DNA of 64,000 nt from Rhodococcus sp. NBC_00297 (GTDB lineage: Bacteria > Actinomycetota > Actinomycetes > Mycobacteriales > Mycobacteriaceae): positions 992,001 through 1,056,000 of the forward strand of contig NZ_CP108041.1 of NCBI RefSeq assembly GCF_036173065.1, read 5' to 3'. Every line of letters begins with the position of its first letter. Positions within the stretch are counted from its first letter, which is position 1. This document shows positions 26,179 to 34,424 of the stretch, one piece after another. The position numbers and the translations under genes are program-made. The notes under the pieces were generated by a model. It searched no databases. It was not told the DNA's origin and saw only the letters and a list, made by a program, of their open reading frames with translations.

Positions 26179-26625
26179 ATGTTGAAGGGCTTCAAGGACT
26201 TCCTGCTGCGCGGGAACGTGGTCGACCTCGCGGTCGCAGTGGTCATCGGTGCGGCCTTCACGGCCATCGTCACCGCATTCACCACCAACATCGTGAACCC
26301 GTTGATCTCGTCCATCGGGGCAAGCAACGAGCTGGGCTGGGGCTTCCTGATCCGCTCCGGCAACGACGCGACATTCGTGAACATCGGGGCCGTCATCACC
26401 GCGGTGATCAACTTCGTCATCATCGCGGCGGTCGTCTACTTCGTGCTCATCCTCCCGGTGAACACCGCGAAGAACCGCTTCGCGACGAAGAAGGAGAAGG
26501 CTCTGAGCGATCAGGACATCCTGATCCAGATCCGGGACCTCTTGGCGGAGGGCAGTTCCGACGGCGTCAAGACCACCTCGGACGGCATCACCGGCAACAC
26601 GACGCCGGGCACCACCGCCACGTAG
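26179..26625 (+). CDS. mscL: Large-conductance mechanosensitive channel MscL
   Basis: 148 residues. The N-terminal LKGFKDFLLRGNVVDLAVAV is the S1 and first membrane helix with the gating motif; TAIVTAFTTNIVNPLI follows, then a periplasmic loop and TM2 (VINFVIIAAVVYFVLILPVN). The C-terminal helical bundle (QDILIQIRDLLAE) is present, followed by a short Gly/Thr tail. It forms a pentameric pore that opens under membrane tension during hypo-osmotic shock. AGAAGGGGCGG precedes the ATG. A strong hairpin follows the stop. Confidence 0.95.
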   Translation: MLKGFKDFLLRGNVVDLAVAVVIGAAFTAIVTAFTTNIVNPLISSIGASNELGWGFLIRSGNDATFVNIGAVITAVINFVIIAAVVYFVLILPVNTAKNRFATKKEKALSDQDILIQIRDLLAEGSSDGVKTTSDGITGNTTPGTTAT

Positions 26626-26646
26626 TCACCCACAGACACGACGAAC

Positions 26647-26678
26647 GGCTCGTCCTCACCGCACGGTGAGGACGAGCC
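26647..26678. terminator. Bidirectional intrinsic terminator
   Basis: A perfect 14-bp stem (GGCTCGTCCTCACC, loop GCAC, then its complement) between the convergent mscL and lipoprotein genes. The downstream tract is T-poor, as is usual in actinobacteria. Confidence 0.8.
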
Positions 26679-26705
26679 CTTCGTCGTCTGTTCGAACGAG
26701 CGGGA

Positions 26706-27164
26706 TCAGTTGAACTTGACCAGCGGGAACTCGTCGAGGGTGATCGCGGTGCCGGCCGCGGAGCAGGCGTCGACCACCGCCGTCGAATTGTCGACGAACG
26801 CCTGACCGGACGAGCTGTCCGGCTCGGTGAGTTCGAGGGAATCGGCGGGCAGCGCGCCGATGAGGGTGCTGAGCGAGGACTCGACATCACCGGTGGCGGT
26901 GTCCGCGAGCGGCTGGAACTTCTGCATCTCGGCGGTCTTCGCGTCGGTCCAGGTCTGGACGTCCGTATCGGCCGGGCCGGCCTTGACGAGGGCGGTGAAC
27001 TGGTCGTACGTGGTCTCGAAATCGGTGCAGGCGGTGGCGTTCTCGGACGAGTCGTCGGACGTCCCGGAATCCCCGCTGCTGCAGGCGGACAGGCCCACCA
27101 GGGCCGTGAGGGCGAAAGCTGCAGTCATCACACGAGTCGCGGTACCGGAGTTCATGCCGACCAT
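26706..27164 (-). CDS. Small secreted lipoprotein
   Basis: 152 residues. A lipoprotein signal with lipobox LSACSS is at about residues 25-29, then an acidic Ser/Asp linker. A helical domain follows with two Cys (TACTDFETTYDQFTALV and VVDACSAAGTAI), probably a disulfide. No family recognised. Start may be Met1 or Met4. Exposed Ser/Thr after the lipobox could be O-mannosylated by Pmt. Confidence 0.75.
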   Translation of the reverse strand: MVGMNSGTATRVMTAAFALTALVGLSACSSGDSGTSDDSSENATACTDFETTYDQFTALVKAGPADTDVQTWTDAKTAEMQKFQPLADTATGDVESSLSTLIGALPADSLELTEPDSSSGQAFVDNSTAVVDACSAAGTAITLDEFPLVKFN

Positions 27165-27273
27165 TCAACAGGATGCGTGGACGTCGGAACGCAGTGGGGC
27201 GGTGCACCTTCGGATGCTCGTGACATGCCACCGACCGTTGTCGCACGCCATTGTCACGCCTCACGAACACGAC

Positions 27274-27306
27274 GAAGCCCCACCCGGATGACCCGGATGG
27301 GGCTTC
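27274..27306 (-). terminator. Intrinsic terminator of the porin gene
   Basis: GAAGCCCCA and TGGGGCTTC form a 9-bp stem, extended by CCGG pairs after one mismatch. It lies about 70 nt downstream of the mspA-type stop. Confidence 0.7.
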
Positions 27307-27375
27307 GTCTGTGTTCAGATCTGCTGTGGCAGCGGACTACCGATCAGCAGGCAACTGATACTGGCTGGGCCAGGA

Positions 27376-28095
27376 TCAGTTGAAGGTCCACACGGGGCCG
27401 TAGGCGACGGCCGTGTCGCCGGTGGCGGACACGATCGAGGCGTACGGACGGACGCGGACGTTGCCCAGGATGCCGGTGGCGGTTCCGTGGACGTTGGCCA
27501 GCTGGATGGAGCCGTCGGTACCGGCTGCGTCCTGCTCGCCGCCGGTGATGTCGGCCTCTTCGTTCAGCGTGGCGATCGCGCTCTCGGACTGCGTGATGCC
27601 GGGTCCGGGCTCGATGGTCACGTTCGCCGTTGCGACGGGGAGGAGCTGGATGTCGGCGGTGACGGGCACATCGCCCAGGTCACCGGGCTCGCCGCCCAAG
27701 GTGCCTGCGAGATCGATGCCGACGTCGGGGGTGGACCAGTCGATGGAGAGCGAGCCACCGATGCTGCCCGGGTAGCCGACCTGGTAGCCGACCTTGACCG
27801 TGCCTTCGAAGTCGTCTGCAGACGGTCCTGCGACCGACCAGGTGACGCGGCCGTTGCCGAACCACTCGCGGGTCAGCGGGTTCGCGTCCAGCGGGAACAC
27901 GCTGTTCACGAAGGTGTCCTCGAGGTTGATCGTGATGGCGTTGCCATCAGCGTCAACAACGGTGTTGCTTGCGTCGACGCCCGCGTTTGCAGTGCCGGTT
28001 CCGAGAACCAGGCCGACGACCGAGGCGCCTGCCACAGCTGCAACACTCATGGACTTGAGCCCCCGGCTGCGCCGCGGCTTACGAATTACGGTCAT
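27376..28095 (-). CDS. MspA family porin
   Basis: 239 residues. A signal peptide (RGLKSMSVAAVAGASVVGLV, cleaved near TANA) is followed by a beta-rich mature protein with ITINLEDTFVNSVFPLD, NGRVTWSVAG and the final VAYGPVWTFN. It forms an octameric channel in the mycolic-acid outer membrane and lets small hydrophilic solutes pass, which implies a mycolata host. The ATG at 28095 has GAGGA 5 nt upstream; the ATGs at 28110 and 28107 are alternatives. The leader is about 190 nt and contains a strong hairpin. Confidence 0.9.
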   Translation of the reverse strand: MTVIRKPRRSRGLKSMSVAAVAGASVVGLVLGTGTANAGVDASNTVVDADGNAITINLEDTFVNSVFPLDANPLTREWFGNGRVTWSVAGPSADDFEGTVKVGYQVGYPGSIGGSLSIDWSTPDVGIDLAGTLGGEPGDLGDVPVTADIQLLPVATANVTIEPGPGITQSESAIATLNEEADITGGEQDAAGTDGSIQLANVHGTATGILGNVRVRPYASIVSATGDTAVAYGPVWTFN

Positions 28096-28168
28096 GTACT
28101 TCCTCATCATGTTCGTCCCGCGGCGTGTTCGCCTCGGGTGCGCTGTCGGGCTCTGACGTCCTCCCGAG

Positions 28169-28190
28169 CGGTTCGCTTGCGAGCGAACCG
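28169..28190 (-). promoter_or_regulatory. Hairpin in the porin mRNA leader
   Basis: CGGTTCGCT and AGCGAACCG form a perfect 9-bp stem with a 4-nt loop. It lies about 75 nt before the porin start and inside the predicted transcript. It could stabilise the mRNA or serve as an operator. Confidence 0.55.
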
Positions 28191-28297
28191 TATCAGGCGG
28201 CGACTGCAAGCTCATGGCTTACGCGTCGGGCAGTGCAGGAACACAAGTTGGACGCGTCCTCGTATCGATTCAGCATCCACCGTTGAACCTGAGCGAA

Positions 28298-28326
28298 ACC
28301 TTAGAGGGTGATTCGGACCGTGACAA
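28298..28326 (-). promoter_or_regulatory. SigA-type promoter of the porin gene
   Basis: On the minus strand TTGTCA and TAAGGT are separated by exactly 17 bp. Initiation near 28291 gives a leader of about 190 nt. No other good promoter was found between here and the gene. Confidence 0.65.
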
Positions 28327-28529
28327 TCCCTACGTTCGCGGCGTTGCGTCCGAAAACCGCCGTCCACGTTTCGTGCGTGTGAACGTGCGTCACAAGCGTT
28401 TTGGCCGCACGACGCGCCGCAGCTCCAATGGCACGAAACGTCGTCGGACTGTGCTAATCGGGTACCCGGGTGCCCGTGACGTGGGCGTTATTCAACTCGA
28501 CCCCGAGCGGAACCACTGCTCGACGGGGG

Positions 28530-28558
28530 TTGCCAGTCACACCAGTCACATCTACCCT
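28530..28558 (+). promoter_or_regulatory. Possible promoter with tandem GTCACA (MtrA-like) motifs
   Basis: TTGCCA (28530-28535) and TACCCT (28553-28558) are 17 bp apart. The spacer holds GTCACA-CCA-GTCACA (28536-28550), two motifs at a 9-nt repeat, resembling the direct repeats reported for MtrA. No plus-strand gene follows, so this could make an antisense or small RNA, or the motifs may act on the minus strand. Confidence 0.35.
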
Positions 28559-28645
28559 GCGGTAACTCGCATGGAGGTCGTCCGGATTCAGGCGAATTCG
28601 CGGTTAACAGACAGGCAACACCGGGTTCGCACTGTGGTAACTCCC

Positions 28646-28661
28646 AGTGATGTGGATCACA
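28646..28661. promoter_or_regulatory. CRP/GlxR-like site
   Basis: AGTGATGTGGATCACA matches TGTGA-N6-TCACA at all but the first fixed position. It lies far (over 500 nt) upstream of the porin gene and just downstream of the mog-operon small gene. Confidence 0.4.
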
Positions 28662-28666
28662 CAAAA

Positions 28667-28933
28667 CTAGTCGTAATGCGGAGGCCTCTGGCTCCTCAAC
28701 CACTCCTCCGAGCCCGTGGACGAATCACCTCGATGTGGTTCGCCCGACGTTCCGTCGTCTCGAGTCGACTCGGGAAGAACATCGCCGAACACACGAGCGA
28801 GCCGGGCCCGTCGTGCACGGGCCCGGCTCGCAGTGTCCTCGGAGTCCGGATCGACGGGTGATGCGTCGCCGGCTCGAGGGTCGTTCTTCTGGGGGTCGTC
28901 AGCCGTCAAGGCTGGACAACTCACCGATGACAT
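28667..28933 (-). CDS. Small charged protein downstream of mog
   Basis: 88 residues, hydrophilic. The centre is ARARRARLARVFGDVLPEST, a helical segment with a FGDVLPE-T motif that I associate with small proteins following MogA-type genes in Nocardiaceae. The rest is low complexity and likely disordered. The start overlaps the 3' end of the moaB2 gene by 35 nt, and a later GTG at 28924 is possible. Function unknown. Confidence 0.55.
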   Translation of the reverse strand: MSSVSCPALTADDPQKNDPRAGDASPVDPDSEDTASRARARRARLARVFGDVLPESTRDDGTSGEPHRGDSSTGSEEWLRSQRPPHYD

Positions 28934-29489
28934 GGGCGGCGAGGGGCGTCAGCGTCGCCATTCCGTCGCGGACGGCTGCGCGGCTCCCGGCCAGGTTGAC
29001 CACCAGCGTGCTGCCGGACACTCCGGCGAGCCCGCGGGACAGGCCTGCGTCGAGCGACCCCGCCGCCAGTCCGGAGGAGCGGAGCGCCTCACTGATGCCG
29101 AGGAGTTCACGGTCGAGCACCTCGGCCGTCGCGTCCGGGGTGACGTCGCGAGGCGACGTGCCGGTGCCGCCGACGGAGACCACCAGGTCGACGCCGCCGA
29201 TGACCGCGGTGTTCAGTGCGTTGCGCACGTCCACCTCGTCGTTGCTGACCACGACGACACCGTCGACGAGGAAGCCCGCCTCGGTCAGCAGTTCGTTGAC
29301 CAGAGGTCCGGTCGAGTCGGCATCTCCGTGAGCCGTGCGGTCGTCGACGATCACGACGAGCGCACGTCCGGCCACGGCTGCATCCATAGTCATGTCGCTC
29401 ACCGTAATGCCCGGGCCCGACGGAGACTCGATGTGCCCGACGATGGGCGTGAGGTGTCCACGGTCACGGACGATCCGGGGTCGCTTCAT
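28899..29489 (-). CDS. moaB2: MogA/MoaB-type molybdopterin protein (MoaB2)
   Basis: 196 residues. The fold core is ALVVIVDDRTAHGDADSTGP, VVVVSNDEVDVRNAL, the molybdopterin loop VSVGGTGTSPRDVTPDAT, and GLSRGLAGVSGSTLVVNLAG. Family role: adenylation of molybdopterin, although the mycobacterial MoaB2 in this operon is not the main Mog enzyme. The first 32 residues are an extension; an internal Met at 29393 would give a more typical length. The start ATG overlaps the pepD stop by 1 nt. Confidence 0.85.
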   Translation of the reverse strand: MKRPRIVRDRGHLTPIVGHIESPSGPGITVSDMTMDAAVAGRALVVIVDDRTAHGDADSTGPLVNELLTEAGFLVDGVVVVSNDEVDVRNALNTAVIGGVDLVVSVGGTGTSPRDVTPDATAEVLDRELLGISEALRSSGLAAGSLDAGLSRGLAGVSGSTLVVNLAGSRAAVRDGMATLTPLAAHVIGELSSLDG

Positions 29490-30874
29490 CAGTTGCCTCC
29501 GCTCGGGGCCGTCCCGAGCGTGACCTGCACGGTCTGCTCGTTGCCACCCTGTGTGTAGGTCACCGAGACCTGGTCGCCCGGGGCGTGGGAGCGGACCGCC
29601 GCGATGAGTGCGTCGCCGCTGGCGATGACGCGGTCGTCGACCTTGGTGACCACTGCACCGGTCGGAATGCCCGCCTGCGCGGCCGGCCCGCCGTCGGTGA
29701 CGGCCATGACCGTGGCTCCGTTGGCGTCGTCGCGGCTCGGGACGCTGATGCCGATGATCGCCTGCGTCGCCTTGCCGGTCTGCACCAGCTCGTCGGCGAT
29801 GCGGCGGGCCTGGTCGACGGGGATGGCGAAGCCGAGGCCGATGGACCCGCTCTGCGACTCGGACGAGCTGGCGCCCGCTCCCAACGTCGCGATGGCGCTG
29901 TTGACGCCGACCAGCTTGCCGTTCATGTCCACGAGCGCGCCGCCCGAGTTACCCGGGTTAATGGCCGCGTCGGTCTGGATCGCGTCGATCACCGTGGTCT
30001 GGTCCGTCGACTCGCCACTGGTCGCGACCGGGCGGTTGAGCGACGAGATGATGCCGGAGGTCACCGTGCCGGCGAGGCCGAGCGGCGATCCGACGGCCAC
30101 GACACCCTGACCCACCTGCAGACCGTCCGAGGTGCCGAGCTCGATGGGCGTCAGGTTGCTGCGACCCTGCGCCTTGATCACCGCGATGTCCGAGGACGCG
30201 TCCGCACCGACCACCGTCGCCGACGACGTGGATCCGTCGTTGAAGGAGACGGTCAGCTGGGCGTTCGCACCCGCGCCGGACACGACGTGGTTGTTCGTCA
30301 GGATGAGGCCGTCGGAGGAGAGGATCACGCCGGACCCCTCGCCCTCGGCGGTGCGGCCCGCCACCTGGATCTGGACAACGCTGGGGAGCACCTTGCCGGC
30401 CACGGCCTGCACCGAACCGTCGGGGGCGTTGGCGGCCGGGTTCGCCTGCGTGACGGGCTGATTGAGGGCGTTGGTCACGCCACCGTTGCCGCCGTCCGCG
30501 GCGATGGCGCCGACCGCGCCGCCGACTCCACCGCTCACCAGGGCCAGGGCGATGGCGCCTGCGACGAGGGCTGCACGCCCCGGCTTCCGCGACGTGGTCG
30601 CCGGCGCCGTCCCGCCGTAGTACTGCGGCTGCTGGTACGGGTTCTGCTGGTAGGGGTTCTGTCCCTGCTGATGAGGCTGCTGATACGGGTTGTGGGGCTG
30701 CTGGTGCTGACCGGCCTGGTGTTGACCGGCCTGGTGTTGACCCGACTGTCGACCGTCCCACCCGGTGTACTGGGGCTGTGTCTGTCCCCCGTACGCGGGC
30801 TGCTGCGCGGTGGGCTCCGATGCGCCGTCCCGGCCGTCGCGGCCGGTGTCACCAGTGGTGCGGTCCTCGTTCAT
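29489..30874 (-). CDS. pepD: HtrA-like serine protease PepD
   Basis: 461 residues. A cytoplasmic Gln/Pro/Gly-rich region with GQHQA and NPYQQ repeats, one membrane helix near 120-145, a trypsin-like domain with His (LTNNHVVSG), Asp (SSDIAVIKAQ) and Ser (NPGNSGGALVD), and a C-terminal PDZ domain. It degrades or refolds damaged envelope proteins. Third gene of mprA-mprB-pepD, 41 nt after mprB. The ATG at 30874 has GGAG upstream. A TCTCAG direct repeat inside the 3' end of mprB gives it a likely internal MprA-controlled promoter. Confidence 0.93.
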   Translation of the reverse strand: MNEDRTTGDTGRDGRDGASEPTAQQPAYGGQTQPQYTGWDGRQSGQHQAGQHQAGQHQQPHNPYQQPHQQGQNPYQQNPYQQPQYYGGTAPATTSRKPGRAALVAGAIALALVSGGVGGAVGAIAADGGNGGVTNALNQPVTQANPAANAPDGSVQAVAGKVLPSVVQIQVAGRTAEGEGSGVILSSDGLILTNNHVVSGAGANAQLTVSFNDGSTSSATVVGADASSDIAVIKAQGRSNLTPIELGTSDGLQVGQGVVAVGSPLGLAGTVTSGIISSLNRPVATSGESTDQTTVIDAIQTDAAINPGNSGGALVDMNGKLVGVNSAIATLGAGASSSESQSGSIGLGFAIPVDQARRIADELVQTGKATQAIIGISVPSRDDANGATVMAVTDGGPAAQAGIPTGAVVTKVDDRVIASGDALIAAVRSHAPGDQVSVTYTQGGNEQTVQVTLGTAPSGGN

Positions 30875-30915
30875 GCGTTTCGCTCCATCTCCATGACCGG
30901 CTCGCACCGGTCACC

Positions 30916-32460
30916 TCACGTCGTCCTGATCGACGATGCTCCGCCGGACTGAGAGGGCGCTGAGATCATCGTGTCAGTGGCCTGTGGGTCCTGCGATCCT
31001 GTTCCCAGCAGATCCTGCGGACCGGCGGATTCCCCCGGGAGAACGATTCGAATCAGGGTGCCGCCGGTGACCGAGTCCTCGACCGCGATGGTTCCGCCGT
31101 GCTTGAGCACCACCTGGCGCACGATCGCCAGACCCAGTCCCGATCCGGGCATCGACCGCGACGCGGTGGACCGGTAGAAGCGTTCGAACACCAGCTCTCG
31201 TTCCTCGGGCGCAATACCCGGACCCGCGTCGGACACGGTGAGTTCGAGCAGGCCGTCGGGCCGGGCGATCATCGCCACGTGCACGGTGGCGCCCGACGGA
31301 CTCCACTTGGCCGCGTTGTCGAGCACGTTGAGGACGGCGCGGGACAGACCTGCCTGGTCGCCGTACAGGATCCACGGTGTGGTCATCGAGTCGAAGTCGA
31401 TCTCGTTGCGACGCCTGCGAACTCGCTCCAGGCTGCGTTCGACGACATCCGCCATGTCGACACGTTCGAAGACGTTCTCCGGGGCGTCCTCACGTGCCAG
31501 GTCGACCAGATCGCCGACGAGCGTGGACAGTTCCTCGATCTGCGCCACCACGTCGAGACGCAGCTCCGCCATGTCCTGCTCCGGGATGCGCGGCGCACCC
31601 GGCCGACTCGACGCGATCAGCAGTTCCATGTTGGTGCGCAACGACGTCAGCGGGGTCCGCAGTTCGTGACCCGCGTCCGCCACGAGTCGACTCTGCCGCG
31701 CCCGCGACTCGGCGAGCGCCCGCAGCATCGTGTTGAAACTGTCGGTGAGGCGGGCGAGTTCGTCGTTACCCGTCACCGGAATGGGCCTCAGGTCGTCGGT
31801 TCGGGCGACACGCTCGGCCGCCGCCGTCAGCCGTCCGATGGGTCGCAGACCGGTGCGTCCCACCGCCGTGCCGGCCACCGCCGCGAGGACGACGCCACAG
31901 CCGCCCACGACGAACAGCACCCAGGCCAGTCGATCCAGGACCTGGCCGGTGGGCGCGAGCCGCTGTGCGATCACCAGCGTGCTTCCGGTCTGCGTGCGCT
32001 CCGCGAGAACGCGAGCTCCCGAGGTGGTGCGCAGCGACGAGGTCGACTGTCCCAGCGCGACGTCCATCTCGGGGTCACCGATGGGCACGATCGAACCCGG
32101 CGGGATGTACTTCGTCAGGTCCGGAAAGATCAGCGCGACACTGACATCGGTGCTGTAGAGCGTGGCGCCCGCGACGTACCGGGGATCGAAGGCGACGAGG
32201 TTGGTCTCGATCAGCGCACTCGCCCGGGTACGCAGCTGATTGTCGACGTCGCCGTACAGCGCGCGGGACACCACCGCGTACGCGGCGATCGCCATGACGG
32301 CGACCGCGATGGCCACCACGGACGCCGCGAGCAGCGTGACACGCCACCGCAGGGACACCGAGCGGGTGAGGGGCATCGGAGGACGCATGAGTCCGTCCTG
32401 TGCCGCGCGCCCCTTGTCGGTCCCGGCCTCGCCCCGCCGGCGGCCGAAGGGAGCAACCAT
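30916..32460 (-). CDS. mprB: Sensor histidine kinase MprB
   Basis: 514 residues. Two membrane helices (VTLLAASVVAIAVAVMAIAA and WVLFVVGGCGVVLAAVAG) flank an extracytoplasmic domain of about 130 residues. Then HAMP, H-box (VADAGHELRTPLTSLRTNME), N-box (VLNVLDNAAKWS), DAGPGI and GSGLGLAI. In mycobacteria it senses envelope stress and is held by DnaK-type chaperones. Its ATG overlaps the mprA stop (TGATG). The C-terminal tail is Ser/Gln-rich. Confidence 0.93.
   Translation of the reverse strand: MVAPFGRRRGEAGTDKGRAAQDGLMRPPMPLTRSVSLRWRVTLLAASVVAIAVAVMAIAAYAVVSRALYGDVDNQLRTRASALIETNLVAFDPRYVAGATLYSTDVSVALIFPDLTKYIPPGSIVPIGDPEMDVALGQSTSSLRTTSGARVLAERTQTGSTLVIAQRLAPTGQVLDRLAWVLFVVGGCGVVLAAVAGTAVGRTGLRPIGRLTAAAERVARTDDLRPIPVTGNDELARLTDSFNTMLRALAESRARQSRLVADAGHELRTPLTSLRTNMELLIASSRPGAPRIPEQDMAELRLDVVAQIEELSTLVGDLVDLAREDAPENVFERVDMADVVERSLERVRRRRNEIDFDSMTTPWILYGDQAGLSRAVLNVLDNAAKWSPSGATVHVAMIARPDGLLELTVSDAGPGIAPEERELVFERFYRSTASRSMPGSGLGLAIVRQVVLKHGGTIAVEDSVTGGTLIRIVLPGESAGPQDLLGTGSQDPQATDTMISAPSQSGGASSIRTT
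30949..30965 (-). promoter_or_regulatory. MprA-box-like direct repeat upstream of pepD
   Basis: Minus strand: TCTCAG, five bases, TCTCAG. This is the same spacing and sequence as upstream of mprA. It lies inside the 3' end of mprB, about 75 nt before the pepD start. Confidence 0.65.
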
Positions 32461-33146
32461 CACGGAGGCGTTTCCCGCAGCACGTAACCCACACCGCGGA
32501 CGGTGTGGATGAGACGAGTCTCGCCGTCGGCCTCGGTCTTGCGCCGCAGATACCCGACGTACACCTCGAGGGCGTTGCCCGACGTCGGGAAGTCGTAGCC
32601 CCACACCTCCTCGAGGATGCGGCTCCGGCTGAGCACCCGTCGGGGGTTGGCGAGCAGCATCTCGAGCAACGAGAACTCGGTGCGGGTCAGGCTGATGGGC
32701 CGTTCGCCCCGTCGCACCTCGCGCGTGACGGGGTCGAGTGACAGATCGGCGAACGTCATGGCCTCGCTGTCCGGACCCAGTTCCCCACCGGTGCGTCGCA
32801 ACAGTGCGCGCAGCCGTGCCAGCAGCTCCTCGAGCGCGAACGGTTTCGGCAGGTAGTCGTCCGCCCCGGCATCGAGACCCGCCACCCGCTCGGACACGGA
32901 GTCACGAGCCGTCAGGACCAGGATCGGCAGGTCGTCTCCGGTGCTGCGCAGGCGACGGCACACCTCGAGCCCGTCGAGCCGGGGCATCATGACGTCGAGG
33001 ACCAGCGCGTCCGGTCGCTCGGCCGCGACCTTCTCGAGGGCGTCGAGACCGTCGGTGGCCAGGTCCACGGTGTACCCGTTGAACGTCAGCGACCGTCGCA
33101 GCGATTCTCGGACGGCACGATCGTCGTCGGTCACCAGTACACGCAT
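32460..33146 (-). CDS. mprA: Response regulator MprA
   Basis: 228 residues, the usual length: receiver with VTDDDRAV, phospho-acceptor Asp in [13 protein letters not shown], Thr in LVLTARD and Lys in YLPKPFA, then a winged helix ([37 protein letters not shown]). It controls envelope-stress genes such as sigE, sigB and pepD in mycobacteria. The ATG at 33146 has no Shine-Dalgarno and probably starts a leaderless or very short leader mRNA. TCTCAG repeats upstream suggest autoregulation. Confidence 0.94.
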   Translation of the reverse strand: MRVLVTDDDRAVRESLRRSLTFNGYTVDLATDGLDALEKVAAERPDALVLDVMMPRLDGLEVCRRLRSTGDDLPILVLTARDSVSERVAGLDAGADDYLPKPFALEELLARLRALLRRTGGELGPDSEAMTFADLSLDPVTREVRRGERPISLTRTEFSLLEMLLANPRRVLSRSRILEEVWGYDFPTSGNALEVYVGYLRRKTEADGETRLIHTVRGVGYVLRETPP

Positions 33147-33168
33147 GGGAACAGTGTCGCCCCGACGA

Positions 33169-33185
33169 CTGAGACGCTGCTGAGA
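33169..33185 (-). promoter_or_regulatory. MprA-box-like direct repeat upstream of mprA
   Basis: Minus strand: TCTCAG-CAGCG-TCTCAG, an 11-nt period (one helical turn). It is centred about 30 nt upstream of the start codon, at the expected -35 region if the mRNA is leaderless, as for an OmpR-type activator. Confidence 0.7.
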
Positions 33186-33205
33186 GGACACAGGGGCGGC
33201 CGGTG

Positions 33206-34351
33206 TCAGCGCCCGAACAGCCGGTCGACGAACGCGATCGCATCGGGCTGCGAGTCACGGAACGTCTGACTGTGGTCGCCCGGGTAGGTCCGGAAGGTCA
33301 GCGGTTCGCCGTTGGCCGTCATGGCCGCCGCGAGCGACAGGGCGGACGGTGCCGGCACATCGACGTCCCGCAGACCCTGGCCGATGAAGACGGGACGGTC
33401 GTACCCGGAGGTGGGCACACCCATGTAGTCGTTCAGCAGTCCGTACACGTTCGGGATCTGCGCCAATGGCCGCGAGAACATGTCGCCCAGTCGCAACCCG
33501 GACACCGCATCGTGGAACGGGTTCGCGCACTGCGTCTCGGCGGTGTCCACCCACTGCCGGCCGAGCGGAGTCAGGTAGGAGTTCAGATCGATCTCCGGAT
33601 GGGCGGCACGCAACCCCGCCAGGATGTAGAAGACGTACGACGTCAGACCGTCCGGAATCGCGACGGGCGGGACTCCGGGCCCGAGCGGAAGCAGAACAAG
33701 TTCGATGTTGGCGGGCACGCCGGTCCCGACGGCGCCGAGGTAGTCCAGGCCGTCGCCGCCGTACTCGGTGGCGTACCGCGCGGTCGTCACCGCGGCGCCG
33801 CCGCCCTGGGACTGGCCGATCGCGACCCATCGATTCGACAGCGTCGGCTCCAGTTCCCTTGCAGCAGCGACACTGTCGACGACGCTGTGCGCCTGCACCT
33901 TGCCGTCCAGGTACGGCATCACTCCGGGGGTACCGAGACCCACGTAGTCCGTGGCGACGATCGCGTAGCCGCGGTTCAGCCACGTCTGGAGGTACGGGAA
34001 GTCGCGGTCCGGCAACGTGGGGCCGACGACCGACGGAGCGCAGTCGTCGCCGAGCCCGGACGTGCCGTGGGCCCACGCGATGACAGGCCAGCCACCTTGG
34101 GGCGCCTCGCCGGGCGGCAGATAGACGCCACCGGTACTCAGGGCCGGCTCGTTCTGCGAGCCCACCGACCAGTAGGTGATGCGCCGGGCGTCGACACTTC
34201 CCGGAATCGGGGCCGGTGACGCCGTCGATCCGACGAGAGTGCCCGGATCACGGTCCTGCGCCTGCGCCACACCCGTGAGGGTCAGCGCGACGGACGTCGT
34301 GGCGGTCAGGGTCACCAAGGCGCGCAGCAGGCGGCGGGAGCGGTTCGGCAC
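33206..34351 (-). CDS. Secreted LIP-family lipase/esterase
   Basis: 381 residues. A Sec signal ([22 protein letters not shown]) then an alpha/beta-hydrolase. The nucleophile is Ser181 in GQSQGGG, the acid is probably in [11 protein letters not shown], and the His is in [25 protein letters not shown] and [11 protein letters not shown] are typical of secretory lipases. The GTG at 34351 lies 6 nt after TACGGT, a leaderless layout. A second, distantly similar lipase is in this window after the polysaccharide genes. A LexA-type box lies 38 nt upstream but fits the divergent gene better. Confidence 0.85.
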   Translation of the reverse strand: MPNRSRRLLRALVTLTATTSVALTLTGVAQAQDRDPGTLVGSTASPAPIPGSVDARRITYWSVGSQNEPALSTGGVYLPPGEAPQGGWPVIAWAHGTSGLGDDCAPSVVGPTLPDRDFPYLQTWLNRGYAIVATDYVGLGTPGVMPYLDGKVQAHSVVDSVAAARELEPTLSNRWVAIGQSQGGGAAVTTARYATEYGGDGLDYLGAVGTGVPANIELVLLPLGPGVPPVAIPDGLTSYVFYILAGLRAAHPEIDLNSYLTPLGRQWVDTAETQCANPFHDAVSGLRLGDMFSRPLAQIPNVYGLLNDYMGVPTSGYDRPVFIGQGLRDVDVPAPSALSLAAAMTANGEPLTFRTYPGDHSQTFRDSQPDAIAFVDRLFGR

Positions 34352-34388
34352 GGCGTCACCGTACCGCTCCGGCACCAAATTCCGGACT

Positions 34389-34404
34389 AGAACATACGTT
34401 CGAT
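34389..34404. promoter_or_regulatory. LexA-type SOS box
   Basis: Read on the minus strand it is TCGAACGTATGTTCTA, matching the actinobacterial TCGAAC-N4-GTTCGA box with one mismatch. On the plus strand it lies just before TACGCT, the -10 candidate of the 79-aa gene, so LexA would cover the promoter. Coordinates may be off by one base. Confidence 0.75.
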
Positions 34405-34424
34405 CACGGCTACGCTCTCCAGTC

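Larger units (their letters stand above)
28327..28666. other. 340-bp intergenic stretch without a gene
   Basis: Between the porin promoter and the stop of the small gene of the mog operon. No credible coding frame. It holds a 10-bp palindrome CGGGTACCCG near 28463, tandem GTCACA motifs, two GGTAACTC copies near 28560 and 28636, and a CRP-like site. It is less GC-rich than the genes around it. Confidence 0.6.

Noticed and set aside
28214..28861. 215-codon plus-strand frame over the porin promoter region
   Set aside because: It crosses a good minus-strand promoter and hairpin, and its residues look like non-coding GC-rich translation.
30714..30743. 15-bp tandem repeats in pepD as a possible phase-variation tract
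   Set aside because: The repeat unit is a multiple of three and only encodes the GQHQA repeats, so copy changes would not shift the frame.
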